The position numbers and the translations under genes are program-made. This document shows positions 46,578 through 56,453 of a stretch of DNA of 64,000 nt, piece after piece. Under the pieces are notes generated by a model, which was given only the letters and a program-made list of their open reading frames with translations, searched no databases and was not told the origin of the DNA. Position 1 is the stretch's first letter, and every line of letters begins with the position of its first letter. The DNA is from Blastomonas ursincola (GTDB taxonomy: Bacteria; Pseudomonadota; Alphaproteobacteria; Sphingomonadales; Sphingomonadaceae). The stretch is taken from positions 1,556,297-1,620,296 of the forward strand of contig NZ_VDES01000002.1 in assembly GCF_013607875.1 (NCBI RefSeq), written 5' to 3'.

Positions 46578-47563
46578 TGCGCGCGCGCTGGCTGATCCCC
46601 GGACTGGTCGTCGGCATCCTTGTCGCGCTGGTTGTGGCCTGCCTGCTCGGCTCGGTGCCGCTGCCACCCGCACGCATGGCCACAGCATTGCTGGGCATGG
46701 GCGAGCCGGGCGACATGCTCGTCGTCTGGCAGGTACGGTTGCCACGCGCGTTGGCGGCTTTGGTGGCAGGTGGCGCACTGGGGCTGAGCGGCGCGGCCTT
46801 GCAGGGCCTGCTCCGCAATCCGCTGGCAGAGCCCGGCGTGCTCGGCGTGTCTGCGATGTCGGCGCTATTTGCGACGGTGGCGCTGTTCTACGGGCTTGCA
46901 GCCGTTATCCCGTTCGCGCTGCCGCTGGCGGCGATTGCCGGCGCGCTCGCGGCGACCGCGATCATCGCCTGGGCCGCGCCGCGCTCGCGATCGGTGGTGA
47001 CATTGATCCTGGTGGGCGTCGGCATTTCCAGCTTTTCGGGCGCAATCATGGCGCTGCTGATGAACCTTGCCCCCAACCCGTTCACGCTTGCCGACATGGT
47101 CACCTGGATGATGGGGTCGGTTGCCAATCGCAGCCTTGACGACCTCGCGCTCAGTGCCCCGTTCATTGCCGCCGGTGCCGCGCTGCTGATTGCGGCGCGG
47201 CGCGGGCTGACCGCGCTGGCGCTGGGCGAGGAAGCGGCGGCCGGCGTCGGGCTCGATGTGGCGCGCCAACGGATGCTGGTCGTGCTTGGCGCAGGCCTGG
47301 CGACCGGTAGCGCGGTAGCGCTGGCGGGCGCGATCGGCTTTGTCGGCATCGTCGCGCCGCATCTGGTGCGCCCCTGGGTCGGGCACGATCCCGCGCGCGT
47401 GCTGGTGCCGAGCGCGCTGCTCTCCGGGTTGATCCTCATCCTGGCCGACATCACCGTGCGGATCATCCCCGGCGATACCGAGCTCAAGCTCGGCGTGGTC
47501 GCAGCATTAATCGGCGCGCCGGTGTTCGTGATGATCGCGATCCGGCGGGGAGCGGTGCGATGA
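46577..47563 (+). CDS. btuC: Cobalamin ABC transporter permease (FecCD family)
   Basis: 328-residue inner-membrane permease with about ten helices. Family blocks: WQVRLPRALAALVAGGALGLSGA (in parts), LQGLLRNPLAEPGVLGVS, TWMMGSVANRSL, LALGEEAAAGVGLDV, AIGFVGIVAPHLVR and the last-helix DTELKLGVVAALIGAPVF. It forms the channel dimer of BtuCDF. ATG 46577 shares one base with the btuF stop; the stop overlaps btuD (ATGA). Confidence 0.95.
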   Translation: MRARWLIPGLVVGILVALVVACLLGSVPLPPARMATALLGMGEPGDMLVVWQVRLPRALAALVAGGALGLSGAALQGLLRNPLAEPGVLGVSAMSALFATVALFYGLAAVIPFALPLAAIAGALAATAIIAWAAPRSRSVVTLILVGVGISSFSGAIMALLMNLAPNPFTLADMVTWMMGSVANRSLDDLALSAPFIAAGAALLIAARRGLTALALGEEAAAGVGLDVARQRMLVVLGAGLATGSAVALAGAIGFVGIVAPHLVRPWVGHDPARVLVPSALLSGLILILADITVRIIPGDTELKLGVVAALIGAPVFVMIAIRRGAVR

Positions 47564-48333
47564 GCGAGGCTGGGCTGAACGTCATCGAGGCGAGCCTCTC
47601 GATCAAGGGAGCGAGCTTGCTCAGTCAGGCTTCGCTGGCACTGAATCCCGGCGAGCTGGTGATTCTGCTCGGCCCCAATGGCGCGGGCAAGACCAGCCTG
47701 TTGCGCGTCGCGCTGGGCCTGGCGCGCGCCGATGGCGGCACGGCCACGCTGGCGGGACGAGACCCAGGCGCCCTGACCCCGACCGAGCGCGCCCGCGCGG
47801 TGACCTATCTGCCGCAGATGCGCGATCTCGCCTGGCCGATCCGGGTGCGCGATGTCGTGGCTCTGGGCCGCTTCGCCTATGGCGCGGCGCCTGCCAGGCT
47901 GGCCGAGGCGGACACGATCGCGGTCGCGCATGCGCTCGCGGCCTGCGATCTTCTGGCGCTGGCCAACCGCGCCACCGATACACTGTCGGGCGGCGAGCTG
48001 GCGCGGGTACACATTGCGCGTGCGCTGGCATCGCAGGCCCCGCTGATGGTCGCCGACGAGCCCGTCGCCTCGCTCGATCCGCGCCATCAGCACCAGGTGA
48101 TGCGGCTGATCCGGGCGTTCGTCGATCGCGGCGGCGGCGCGCTGGTCGTGCTGCACGATCTCGATCTGGCTGCGCTGTTCGCCGATCGGCTGGTCTGGAT
48201 GAGCGAGGGCCGCACGCTCGCCAGCGGCAGCGTCGCCGAGACGATGACGCCCCACTGGGTCGAAGCGGTCTATGGCATCCAAGCCACCGTGACCCGGAGC
48301 GACGGCGCTATCCGCGTGCTGGTGGGGCGCTGA
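47560..48333 (+). CDS. btuD: Cobalamin ABC transporter ATP-binding protein
   Basis: 257-residue ATPase energising BtuC. Walker A GPNGAGKTS, Q-loop YLPQMRD, signature DTLSGGELARVHIARAL, Walker B PLMVADEPVASLD, H-loop VLHDLDLA. The sequence is of the FecE/HmuV/BtuD type. Last gene of the riboswitch-controlled operon; it meets the minus-strand cupin gene tail to tail seven bases on. Confidence 0.95.
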   Translation: MSEAGLNVIEASLSIKGASLLSQASLALNPGELVILLGPNGAGKTSLLRVALGLARADGGTATLAGRDPGALTPTERARAVTYLPQMRDLAWPIRVRDVVALGRFAYGAAPARLAEADTIAVAHALAACDLLALANRATDTLSGGELARVHIARALASQAPLMVADEPVASLDPRHQHQVMRLIRAFVDRGGGALVVLHDLDLAALFADRLVWMSEGRTLASGSVAETMTPHWVEAVYGIQATVTRSDGAIRVLVGR

Positions 48334-48339
48334 GCAGCG

Positions 48340-49227
48340 TCAGTCGAGCCCCAGCTTGCGCAGCGCGCGATAGCTGTACGACTTCACCAGATTGTTCACC
48401 GGATAACGGCGCGGCGGCGAGGGGCGGAAGCCGTATTTGCGCAGCACGCTGTTCATCGCGTGCGCATCGGTCTCGGCATAGCTCCATTCCGATCGCCAGG
48501 TGATCGACAGCGAGATCGAGGGCTTGTCGCCGTTGCGCACATAATGCGGGGCCATGACCGGCACGAAGATCGCCTGGCCGGGCTCGAGCCGATAGTCGGT
48601 GCCGTGCGGCGCAAAGCCATCGTCCCAGGGCAGATTGCGCGGGCCGCCGCCCGAATGATAGGCCTCGTGCGCTTCCGGCGCGGCAAAGCGCGGGTCGCCT
48701 GCCGGGAACACCGTCATCGTCTTCCATCCCCTGAGCTGCAGCAGGATGTTGTGCTCGGGGTCGAAATGATAGGGCGTCATCGACCCGGGCGAGGAGACGA
48801 AGATGAAGCCTTCAGGCCGCAGCATCGCGCCGGTGGTCTTGGCGGTCACATCGTCCAGTTCGGCGAGCAGGCTCATCAGCAGACCGCGATAGGCGGGGAC
48901 CTGCTCGATATTCTTGAGCACGCACCAGCTGTTGGCGCTGTCGATGCCGCGGATCGTCTCGCCGATGCTGAGACCGGTCTTAGGCACATCCTCGGGCCGG
49001 ATGCCGATGGGCAGGTCGCCGCGATTATACTCGAGCGACTTTTCGGGCAGCGCTTCGCCCAGCTGCGCGAGCGATTCGAGCTCCATCAGCGGATGCTGCA
49101 GCAGGCCATGGGTAAGGATATGCGCGGTTTCCGGATAGCACAGCGCGAAGCGCGCCTTGGCATCGTCGGTGAATACGCTTCCGGTGGTGGTCCGGGAAAA
49201 ACCGGCGGGGTGTGGCTGGTCAGTCAT
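48340..49227 (-). CDS. Cupin-like/JmjC-fold putative oxygenase
   Basis: 295-residue double-stranded beta-helix protein resembling cupin_8/JmjC hydroxylases. TPYHFDPEHNILLQLRGWKTM provides the HxD part of the Fe(II) triad and VPVMAPHYVRNGDKPS the distal His. LPWDDGFAPHGTDYRLEPGQ lies between. It probably binds Fe(II) and 2-oxoglutarate; the substrate is unknown. ATG 49227 (SD GGAG seven bases upstream) overlaps the stop of the upstream acyltransferase gene by eight bases, so both are made together. Confidence 0.87.
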   Translation of the reverse strand: MTDQPHPAGFSRTTTGSVFTDDAKARFALCYPETAHILTHGLLQHPLMELESLAQLGEALPEKSLEYNRGDLPIGIRPEDVPKTGLSIGETIRGIDSANSWCVLKNIEQVPAYRGLLMSLLAELDDVTAKTTGAMLRPEGFIFVSSPGSMTPYHFDPEHNILLQLRGWKTMTVFPAGDPRFAAPEAHEAYHSGGGPRNLPWDDGFAPHGTDYRLEPGQAIFVPVMAPHYVRNGDKPSISLSITWRSEWSYAETDAHAMNSVLRKYGFRPSPPRRYPVNNLVKSYSYRALRKLGLD

Positions 49228-50443
49228 CGTCATTCTCCACGGGAGAGGAAGGCGTGGGCGCCGGGGCGCTGGCCGTGCGGCGGCGGTCCATGAAGCGTTC
49301 GCCCTGGCGGAAGGCCGCGAAAAGGGCAGGGCGGCCAAAGCCCCTGAGGCCGACCGACACGCGCGCGACATGGCGGCGTTCAGCCCAGAGGCTGTCGATC
49401 ATCGGATGGCCTTCGGCGGCGCAGCTGTCCATCCAGGCGAGGCTGTGGTCGCGCAATATGTCGAGATTGTCGATCTGCAGCAGCACGCCGGGCGAATAGC
49501 GCGCATAGTCCTCATCGAACGCGGTCTTGAACGAGAAGCCGCCTGGCGGACTGAGGAAATTGACCAGCATCGCGAGCGGCTTGCCGTCCAGCCGCATCGC
49601 GATCAGGTGCAGCTTGCCCGCCGCATGCGCCTGGTGCGTCGCATCGAGGAACAGCGCGCGCGTTTCGGGGTGATCGGCAAGGGCGGAGCCGTTGCGGCCC
49701 TTCCAGCCCGCCTGTTCGAGCGCGAGGAACTCGGCCAGCCAGGCATCGAGCCCGGCTTCGCCCGTGCCCTGCACGGTCTCGACCGTGCCGAGTTCGGCGA
49801 GCCGGTTGCGCAGCCGTGCGATTTCCTTGCGCTTCTTCTTGCGCACCACCGCCTCGTAATAGGCTTGCCCTGCCATGTCGGTGGCGAGCATCGCGCGCTC
49901 TTCGGCGAGCACGATGTCGCACGCGCGCCGCTGATCGCGGCAGAACTGATCGAGCGCGGCGAAGACCGGGCCGTCGGTGGCAATGCCATGCAGGTGGAAG
50001 AACAGCCCGGCGTCCATCCGCCGGTCGAGATCCGAAAGCAGCGCCTGCCAGAAGCCGCGTTCGTGCCCCGGCTTCACCAGCGGCGTGCCGAGAAAGCAAT
50101 TGGGATGCCGCCAGTTCTGGCCGTGCGGCACGGGCCAGCGTCCGTAATAGGGCTCGCGCGCGATTGGCATCAGTCCGACAAGCTGGCCGTTATCGGTCAG
50201 CGCGGCGATCCGCGCGCGCTTGAGCGCATCGCAATGCTCGATCGCGGGAACGAGATAGTCGGGGGCGTGGAAAAAATTGGGTTCGCTCGCGTGATCGGCG
50301 AGCCGGTGCCAGGCGGACAGGAACGCAGGATCGAGCCTCGCGGGATCGAGCAGGGCGACTCGCAAGGCCGGGACCGCCTGTGCGGCGCCGGGCGATCCAG
50401 CCATGACGAGGCCCTGATCCATGCCGTATTCGCGTTCCTGCAT
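49220..50443 (-). CDS. FemAB/BioF2-like GNAT acyltransferase
   Basis: 407 residues with the two-lobe GNAT organisation of CelD/BcsL-type proteins. The acetyltransferase_6 domain spans about 180-350 (AYYEAVVRKKKRKEIARLRNRL, FLALEQAGWKGRNGSALADHPE, FSFKTAFDEDYARYSPGVLLQ). The C-terminal tail is Pro/Ser-rich and acidic. Such proteins transfer acyl or aminoacyl groups in envelope or polysaccharide synthesis; the substrate here is unknown. Several ATGs compete: 50443 gives the longest plausible form, while ATG 50404 has the best SD (AGGG). Coupled to the cupin gene downstream. Confidence 0.8.
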   Translation of the reverse strand: MQEREYGMDQGLVMAGSPGAAQAVPALRVALLDPARLDPAFLSAWHRLADHASEPNFFHAPDYLVPAIEHCDALKRARIAALTDNGQLVGLMPIAREPYYGRWPVPHGQNWRHPNCFLGTPLVKPGHERGFWQALLSDLDRRMDAGLFFHLHGIATDGPVFAALDQFCRDQRRACDIVLAEERAMLATDMAGQAYYEAVVRKKKRKEIARLRNRLAELGTVETVQGTGEAGLDAWLAEFLALEQAGWKGRNGSALADHPETRALFLDATHQAHAAGKLHLIAMRLDGKPLAMLVNFLSPPGGFSFKTAFDEDYARYSPGVLLQIDNLDILRDHSLAWMDSCAAEGHPMIDSLWAERRHVARVSVGLRGFGRPALFAAFRQGERFMDRRRTASAPAPTPSSPVENDDD

Positions 50444-50558
50444 CAGCCCGCGACGATCGCGGCCCCCCGCAGATGCTATAGGGGGAGAATGCAAAACAAC
50501 AGCTTAAGTGGAATGGTTAACCCGTTAAGCGCGCCGCTTCATCGGGGCGACGGCCCAA

Positions 50559-50592
50559 GAAAAAGCCCCGCCAGGCGCGAAGCCGGCGGGGC
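50559..50592 (-). terminator. Rho-independent terminator of hppA
   Basis: Minus-strand GCCCCGCC / GGCGGGGC stem with a 12-base loop, followed by TTTTTC, 36 bases after the hppA stop. Confidence 0.85.
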
Positions 50593-50627
50593 CAGTTGTC
50601 GTTCAGATGGCAAGGCTATCGCATAGG

Positions 50628-52760
50628 TTAGCCCGCTGCAAGCGCCGCGAGCAACAAAAGCGCGACGATGTTGGTGATCTTGATCATCGGGTTGACCGCC
50701 GGACCCGCCGTATCCTTGTACGGATCACCCACGGTATCGCCGGTCACCGCCGCCTTGTGCGCGTCGGAACCCTTGCCGCCATGGTGGCCGTCCTCGATAT
50801 ATTTCTTGGCATTGTCCCAGGCGCCGCCGCCGCTGGTCATCGACAGCGCGACGAACAGGCCGGAGACGATGACGCCCAGCAGCAGCGCGCCCAAGGCCGC
50901 AAAGCCATTGGCCTGACCCGCCACCGCGGTGATGACGAAATAGACGACGATCGGCGCGAGCACCGGCAGCAGCGAGGGGATGATCATCTCCTTGATCGCG
51001 GCCTTGGTGACGAGGTCGACGGTGCGGGCATAATTGGGCTTGGACGTGCCCGCCATGATGCCGGGATTGGTGCGGAACTGCTCGCGCACCTCCTCCACGA
51101 CCGATCCGGCGGCGCGGCCCACTGCGGTCATGCCCATCGCGCCGAACAGATAGGGCAGCAGCGCGCCGAGCAGCAGCCCGACGATGACATACGGGTTAGA
51201 CAGCGAGAAATCGACCGGCACGTCAGGGAAGAATTCCTTGAGGTCGGTCGTATACGCGCCGAACAGGACGAGGGCGGCAAGACCCGCCGAACCGATGGCA
51301 TAGCCCTTGGTCACCGCCTTGGTGGTGTTGCCCACCGCGTCAAGCGCATCGGTCTTTTCCCGCACGCTGTCGTCGAGCCCTGCCATCTCGGCAATGCCCC
51401 CGGCATTGTCGGTGACCGGGCCATAGGCATCGAGCGCCACGACCATGCCCGCCAGTGCCAGCATCGCGGTCGCCGCAAAGGCGATTCCGACGATCCCTGC
51501 CAGCTGATAGGCGATGATCACCGCGACGACGATCAGCAGCGTCGGCAGCGCGGTCGCTTCCAGGCTGATCGCGAGGCCCTGGATGACATTGGTGCCGTGC
51601 CCGGTTTCCGATGCCTTGGCGATCGACTGGACCGGGCGATAGTTGGTGCCGGTATAATATTCGGTGATCCAGATGATCAGCCCGGTGACGCCCAGCCCGA
51701 TCAGCATGGTGAGATAGAGGTCCATGCCCGTAAAGGTTCCCGGGCCGGCGGCATCGGCGGTCTTCATCGCATAGGCGGTAGACATGCCGACCACCGCATC
51801 GGTGACGAAATACAGGCCGATGGCCGAGAGGATCGCGGTGACCGCAAAGCCCTTGTACATCGCGCCCATGATCGATCCGCCCGATCCCAGCCGGACGAAA
51901 TAGGTGCCGATGATCGAGGTGATGACGCACAGCCCGCACAGGCCGAGCGGCAGCCCGACCAGCGGCAGCAGCGCGGCATCGTCGCCCGCGACCAGCAGCG
52001 CGATGGCGACCATGGTGACGCCGATGGTGACGACATAGGTTTCGAACAGGTCGGCGGCCATGCCGGCGCAGTCGCCGACATTGTCGCCCACGTTATCGGC
52101 GATCACCGCCGGGTTGCGCGGATCGTCCTCGGGGATTCCCGCCTCGACCTTGCCGACCAGGTCCGCGCCGACATCCGCCGCCTTGGTGAAGATGCCGCCG
52201 CCCAGACGCGCGAAGATCGAGATCAGCGACGCGCCGAACGCCAAGGCGACCAGACCGTTGACGATGTTGCGGTCTTCCGGATCGCTGAGGCCATGGCCCG
52301 CTATGGCATAAAGATAATAGAAATAGCCTGCCGTTGCGAGCAGGCCCAGGCCCGCCACCAGCATGCCGGTGATCGCACCTGCACGGAAGGCGAGGGTGAG
52401 CCCCGCCTGAAGCGAGGTGCTTGCCGCCTGTGCGGTGCGCATGTTCGCGCGCACCGAGATGTTCATGCCGATATAGCCGGCCACGCCCGAAAGCACCGCG
52501 CCCAGCACGAAGCCGATCGCGGAGACGGGATTGCCGAACTTGTCGAGAAGCGCCCAGACCAGCACCAGCATCACGATGCCGACAATGGCGATGGTACGAT
52601 ATTGGCGGCCCAGATAGGCCTGCGCGCCCTCCTGGATCGCCGCGCCGATTTCCTGCATCCGGGCGTTGCCGGGCGATTGGCTCAAGACCTGTCTGCTGGT
52701 GAAAATGCCATAAAGGACTGCGACCACCCCGCAAAGGATGGCAATCAAGACCACGTTCAT
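50628..52760 (-). CDS. hppA: Membrane-bound proton-translocating pyrophosphatase
   Basis: 710-residue pump with about 16 helices coupling PPi hydrolysis to proton export. Catalytic loops: [56 protein letters not shown] and the C-terminal [21 protein letters not shown] (in parts). [10 protein letters not shown] has Lys where potassium-dependent pumps have Ala, so it should be the K+-independent type. ATG 52760 has GGGAG upstream. Follows thiL on the same strand with its own likely promoter. Confidence 0.97.
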   Translation of the reverse strand: MNVVLIAILCGVVAVLYGIFTSRQVLSQSPGNARMQEIGAAIQEGAQAYLGRQYRTIAIVGIVMLVLVWALLDKFGNPVSAIGFVLGAVLSGVAGYIGMNISVRANMRTAQAASTSLQAGLTLAFRAGAITGMLVAGLGLLATAGYFYYLYAIAGHGLSDPEDRNIVNGLVALAFGASLISIFARLGGGIFTKAADVGADLVGKVEAGIPEDDPRNPAVIADNVGDNVGDCAGMAADLFETYVVTIGVTMVAIALLVAGDDAALLPLVGLPLGLCGLCVITSIIGTYFVRLGSGGSIMGAMYKGFAVTAILSAIGLYFVTDAVVGMSTAYAMKTADAAGPGTFTGMDLYLTMLIGLGVTGLIIWITEYYTGTNYRPVQSIAKASETGHGTNVIQGLAISLEATALPTLLIVVAVIIAYQLAGIVGIAFAATAMLALAGMVVALDAYGPVTDNAGGIAEMAGLDDSVREKTDALDAVGNTTKAVTKGYAIGSAGLAALVLFGAYTTDLKEFFPDVPVDFSLSNPYVIVGLLLGALLPYLFGAMGMTAVGRAAGSVVEEVREQFRTNPGIMAGTSKPNYARTVDLVTKAAIKEMIIPSLLPVLAPIVVYFVITAVAGQANGFAALGALLLGVIVSGLFVALSMTSGGGAWDNAKKYIEDGHHGGKGSDAHKAAVTGDTVGDPYKDTAGPAVNPMIKITNIVALLLLAALAAG

Positions 52761-52845
52761 GCGTCGCTCTCCCAAAAAGCGATGGCCTCTCGGCCGAACA
52801 GGCGATCACCGCGCCCTTGATGAACGTCAGCGTCCCCCGCACATA

Positions 52846-52873
52846 GGTATAAGCGGGTGTTGCAAGCGTGCAA
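52846..52873 (-). promoter_or_regulatory. Possible sigma-70 promoter of hppA
   Basis: Minus-strand TTGCAC, 16-base spacer, TATACC, ending about 86 bases before the hppA start. The -35 lies in an imperfect inverted repeat (TGCAACT...AGTTGCA). Confidence 0.4.
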
Positions 52874-52902
52874 CTTAATAAAGTTAGCGAGTTGCAGGCC
52901 TC

Positions 52903-53826
52903 TCAGCCGTGCTGCCAGCCCAGCTTTTCGGGGGTTTCGACCGGCATGCCGTTCCAGCTGAGCGTCAGTCCCTGGCCTTCGGCAAAGCCCCCAATGCGGG
53001 CGGCGGGGATGGGCAGATGCGCTTCCGCGTCCGCCGCGAACAGCAGCTGATAGTCATCGCCCCCGGTGGCCGCGGCAAGCGTGGCGGCCTGGTCGCTGCC
53101 GATCGTGGCGACGAAATCGGGCGAGAGCGGGACCTGCGCAAGGTCGATCCGCACCGCGAGGCCCGAGGCCCGCGCCATGCGCGCGGCATCGATCAGCAGC
53201 CCGTCGGACACATCCATCATCGCACGCGTGACCTGGGCGAGCAGGGGGCCATCGGCAAGCCGCGCCTGCGGCCTGCGATAGGCGGTGACGAGCGATGCCG
53301 GTTCGGTCTTGCCCGCCTGGAGCAGGCTCAAGCCTGCCCAGCCATCGCCGATCGTGCCGGTGACGAACAGCCCGTCGCCCGCCAGCACGCCCGCGCGCGA
53401 CGGCGGCACGGGGACCGAGGGCAGGCCGATCGCGGTCAGCGACAGCACGCGCGCCTGCCCTGCAGGCACGCTGACGGTATCGCCGCCGATCAAAGCCAGG
53501 CCGTGATGGTCGAGCGCGGTCTTCAGGCCCTCGGCAAAGGCCGCGTCCCAGCCCGCATCGCGCGACAGGCTGTGCCCGGTGAGGCAGGCGAGCGGAGTCG
53601 CACCCTTGGCGGCAAGGTCGGAAGCGTTCACCGCGACCAGCTTCCACGCGATATCGGCGGGAGGATCGTCGGGGAGGAAGTGGATGCCCTCGACCAGCAT
53701 GTCCTTGGTCAGGACGAGCGCCTGCTTGCCGATGGTCAGCACCGCCGCATCGTCATCGAGCCCGCGCGCTGCCGGATCGGTCGCGATGGTGCGCAGCAGG
53801 TCAATAAAGGCGGGTTCGGTGGTCAT
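52903..53826 (-). CDS. thiL: Thiamine-monophosphate kinase
   Basis: 307 residues; phosphorylates thiamine monophosphate to the active diphosphate. ATP-grasp-like PurM fold with LDDDAAVL, LTKDMLVEGIHFLPD, AVNASDLAAKGATPLACL, IGGDTVS, MMDVSDGLLIDAARMARASG and GGDDYQLLFAA. ATG 53826. Lies downstream of nusB, separated by a repeat-filled 180-base gap, in the common alphaproteobacterial hisG-hisD-nusB-thiL order. Confidence 0.96.
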   Translation of the reverse strand: MTTEPAFIDLLRTIATDPAARGLDDDAAVLTIGKQALVLTKDMLVEGIHFLPDDPPADIAWKLVAVNASDLAAKGATPLACLTGHSLSRDAGWDAAFAEGLKTALDHHGLALIGGDTVSVPAGQARVLSLTAIGLPSVPVPPSRAGVLAGDGLFVTGTIGDGWAGLSLLQAGKTEPASLVTAYRRPQARLADGPLLAQVTRAMMDVSDGLLIDAARMARASGLAVRIDLAQVPLSPDFVATIGSDQAATLAAATGGDDYQLLFAADAEAHLPIPAARIGGFAEGQGLTLSWNGMPVETPEKLGWQHG

Positions 53827-53847
53827 CCTGTACAGGCCTTTGCGCCT

Positions 53848-53987
53848 ACGTCCCTCGACTTCAGCGTTCCGCTGAAGTTTATCCTGAGCGACGCCGCCAG
53901 GCGGCGTCGAAGGGCTCGGGACAAACGGGATAGTTCAAAGGCGAGGCGCACTCCCCTCCGTTTGTCCCGAGCGCAGTCGAGGGACGT
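53848..53987. repeat. Composite repeat between nusB and thiL
   Basis: One unit of the btuF repeat family (ACGTCCCTCGACTTC ... CTCGGGACAAACGG) is split by about 50 bases of a different repeat (CGCTGAAGTTTATCCTGAGC and GGCGGCGTCGAAGGG). A second, intact unit (CCGTTTGTCCCGAGCGCAG ...) follows in opposite orientation at 53958-53987. This is insertion of one repeat into another. Confidence 0.8.
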
Positions 53988-54006
53988 TCGCGCCACCGTG
54001 CGTAAC

Positions 54007-54453
54007 CTAACGCCGCACATCCTTGGCAATACCGTCGAGCAGGCCGTTGGCAAAGCGCGTGTCCTTGGCGTCGAAGAACGCGTGCGCGACGTCGAGATAT
54101 TCGTTGATCACGCTGCCCACCGGCACGTCGGGCCGCGCGAGCAGCTCGTAGGTGCCTGCGCGCAGGATCTGGTGCAGCGTGCGGTCGATGCGGCCGAGTG
54201 ACCAGCCCTCGGCCAGCTTGCCCTCGATCAGCCCGTCAATCTCCTCCAGCCGCGCGGTCGTGCCTTTGACCACATCGTCGAAAAAGCCGACATCGGCCTC
54301 GGCATATTGGTCGTCCTCGATTTCCGCGCCCAGCCGGTGCTGGTGGAATTCGTGAAGCAACTGCGCGACCGGGGTCTTTTCCATCGTGTGCTGGTAGAGC
54401 GCCTGGACGGCGGCGAGCCGTGCGGCGGAGCGGGAGCGGGATTTCTCGTTCAT
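54007..54453 (-). CDS. nusB: Transcription antitermination factor NusB
   Basis: 148-residue all-helical RNA-binding protein that, with NusE (S10), binds boxA and promotes antitermination in rRNA operons. RSAARLAAVQALYQHTME, DRTLHQILRAGTYELL, VPVGSVINEYLDVAHAFFDAKDTRFANGLLDGIA (in parts) are diagnostic. The gene starts 11 bases after the hisD stop. Confidence 0.96.
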   Translation of the reverse strand: MNEKSRSRSAARLAAVQALYQHTMEKTPVAQLLHEFHQHRLGAEIEDDQYAEADVGFFDDVVKGTTARLEEIDGLIEGKLAEGWSLGRIDRTLHQILRAGTYELLARPDVPVGSVINEYLDVAHAFFDAKDTRFANGLLDGIAKDVRR

Positions 54454-54463
54454 GTCGTTTCCA

Positions 54464-55753
54464 TCAGGTCAGCCGGCGCCGGACGCTCTCGGCATGGGCG
54501 GGCAGGCCCTCCATCTCGGCCAGCGCGACGGCGGCGGGGCCGATCGCGGCAAGGCTGTCGGGATCAAGCTGGATGAAGCTGGTGCGCTTCATAAAGTCGA
54601 GCACCGAAAGCCCGGAAGAAAAGCGCGCGCGCCGCCCGGTGGGCAGCACATGGTTGGGCCCGGCAACATAATCGCCAACCGCCTCGGGCGTGTGTCGGCC
54701 GAGGAACACCGAGCCTGCATGCCGCACCTTTGCGAACAGCGCTTGCGGATTATCGACCGCGAGCTCGAGATGCTCGGCAGCGAGCCGGTTGACCAGCGGC
54801 ATCGCGTCTTCAAGGCTGTCCACCACGATGATCGCGCCATTGTCTTCCCACGCCCTGGTCGCGACCTTGCGCGTCGAGAGCGCGGCGAGCTGCACGCCGA
54901 CCGTGTCCGCGACAATATCGGCAAAGCCCGCGTCATCGGTGAACAGGATCGACTGGCTGGTCGGATCATGCTCGGACTGGCTGAGCAGGTCGGCGGCGAT
55001 CCATTCGGGGTCGTTCTTGCCGTCTGCAACGACGACGATCTCCGACGGCCCCGCGACCATGTCGATGCCGACCACGCCATAGAGCTGGCGCTTGGCTTCG
55101 GCCACCCAGGCATTGCCCGGGCCGGTGATGACATCGACCGCGCGGATCTTCTGCGTGCCAAAGGCGAGCGCTGCGACCGCATGCGCGCCGCCGACGCGCC
55201 AGATCTCGTCCACCCCGGCGAGATGCGCGGCGGCGAGCACCAGCGGATTGACCTGGCCCTTTGGCGTCGGCGTCACGACGACGAGCCGCTCGACCCCGGC
55301 GACCTTGGCGGGAATGGCGTTCATCAGCAGCGATGAGGGATAGGCTGCCCTGCCGCCCGGCACGTACAGCCCCGCCGCATCGACCGCGCTCCAGCGCGCT
55401 CCGAGGCGCACGCCCGCAGCGTCCTTGTAATCGCGATCCTCAGGCAGCTGCGCTTCATGATAGGCGCGGATGCGGTTCGCGGCGAGATCGAGCGCGGCGC
55501 GCAGATCGTCCGACAGCGCGGCATAGGCGGCAGCACACGCGTCCTTGCCGATGCTCCATCCATTGCCGTCGAGGCTATGGTCGTCGAAGCGCGCGGTATA
55601 GTCGGCCAGCGCCGCATCGCCGCGCGCCTTCACATCGGCGATGATCGCGGCGACGTCGCGGCTGACCTCGATATCGCTCTCGCGCCGGCCACGAACCAGC
55701 TTGTCGAAAGCCTGAGCGAAATCCTTGTCGCGGGTGGAAAGACGAAGCGTCAT
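54464..55753 (-). CDS. hisD: Histidinol dehydrogenase
   Basis: 429 residues; oxidises L-histidinol to histidine in two NAD-linked steps with zinc. Signatures: [27 protein letters not shown] (in parts), [41 protein letters not shown] and [10 protein letters not shown], with the metal ligands in SEHD and EHLE. ATG 55753 overlaps the hisG stop (ATGA). Confidence 0.97.
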   Translation of the reverse strand: MTLRLSTRDKDFAQAFDKLVRGRRESDIEVSRDVAAIIADVKARGDAALADYTARFDDHSLDGNGWSIGKDACAAAYAALSDDLRAALDLAANRIRAYHEAQLPEDRDYKDAAGVRLGARWSAVDAAGLYVPGGRAAYPSSLLMNAIPAKVAGVERLVVVTPTPKGQVNPLVLAAAHLAGVDEIWRVGGAHAVAALAFGTQKIRAVDVITGPGNAWVAEAKRQLYGVVGIDMVAGPSEIVVVADGKNDPEWIAADLLSQSEHDPTSQSILFTDDAGFADIVADTVGVQLAALSTRKVATRAWEDNGAIIVVDSLEDAMPLVNRLAAEHLELAVDNPQALFAKVRHAGSVFLGRHTPEAVGDYVAGPNHVLPTGRRARFSSGLSVLDFMKRTSFIQLDPDSLAAIGPAAVALAEMEGLPAHAESVRRRLT

Positions 55754-56415
55754 GCGGCCTGCCTGCGTTCTGCGGCCAGATCGCGGAATGCGGACATCAG
55801 CGGCCCCAATCGGGCATGGTCCTTTTTCAGCGCGGCGCGGTTGACGATCAGCCGGGCGGAAACCTGGGTGATGACTTCGGTCTCGACCAGGCCATTGTCC
55901 TTGAGCGTGCGGCCCGATTCCACCAGATCGACGATCCGACGCGACAGGCCGAGCGAGGGCGCCAGTTCCATCGCGCCATTGAGCTTCACGCATTCGGCCT
56001 GCACGCCCTGCCGCTCGAAATAGCGGCGGGTGATATTGGGATATTTGGTCGCGACGCGGATATGCGAGGGGCGCGGCTGGTTGCTCGCCGCCTCGTCCGC
56101 GGGTTCGGCAACCGACAGGCGGCAATGGCCGAAATTGAGGTCCACCGGCGCGTACAGGTCCGAATAGTCGAATTCGTCGATCACGTCGGAGCCGACAATG
56201 CCGATCTGCGCGGCCCCATGCGCGACGAAGGTGGCAACGTCAAAGGCGCGTACGCGGATGATGTCCATATCGGCGCGATTGGTGCCGAAACGCAGCGACC
56301 GGTTCTTCGGATCATGAAATTCTTTAGCCGGTATGATACCCACCCGTTCGAGCACGGGCAGGGCATCGTCGAGGATGCGCCCCTTGGGCACGGCAAAGAT
56401 CAGCGTATCGGCCAT
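55750..56415 (-). CDS. hisG: ATP phosphoribosyltransferase, short form
   Basis: 221 residues; first step of histidine synthesis (ATP + PRPP). [47 protein letters not shown] (in parts), [14 protein letters not shown] and [13 protein letters not shown] (PRPP loop). It lacks the C-terminal ACT-like regulatory domain of long HisG, so it belongs to the HisGS class that needs HisZ for activity and feedback. hisZ is not in the window. Start ATG 56415; divergent from the DUF2332 gene 38 bases away. Confidence 0.96.
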   Translation of the reverse strand: MADTLIFAVPKGRILDDALPVLERVGIIPAKEFHDPKNRSLRFGTNRADMDIIRVRAFDVATFVAHGAAQIGIVGSDVIDEFDYSDLYAPVDLNFGHCRLSVAEPADEAASNQPRPSHIRVATKYPNITRRYFERQGVQAECVKLNGAMELAPSLGLSRRIVDLVESGRTLKDNGLVETEVITQVSARLIVNRAALKKDHARLGPLMSAFRDLAAERRQAA

Positions 56416-56453
56416 GGCCGCGGCATGTAGGGGCAAGCAGGGCAAAGGGCAAT

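Noticed and set aside
50607-52820. 737-codon plus-strand frame opposite hppA
   Set aside because: Asp/Arg/His-rich shadow of hydrophobic hppA codons; hppA itself is full length with all catalytic loops.
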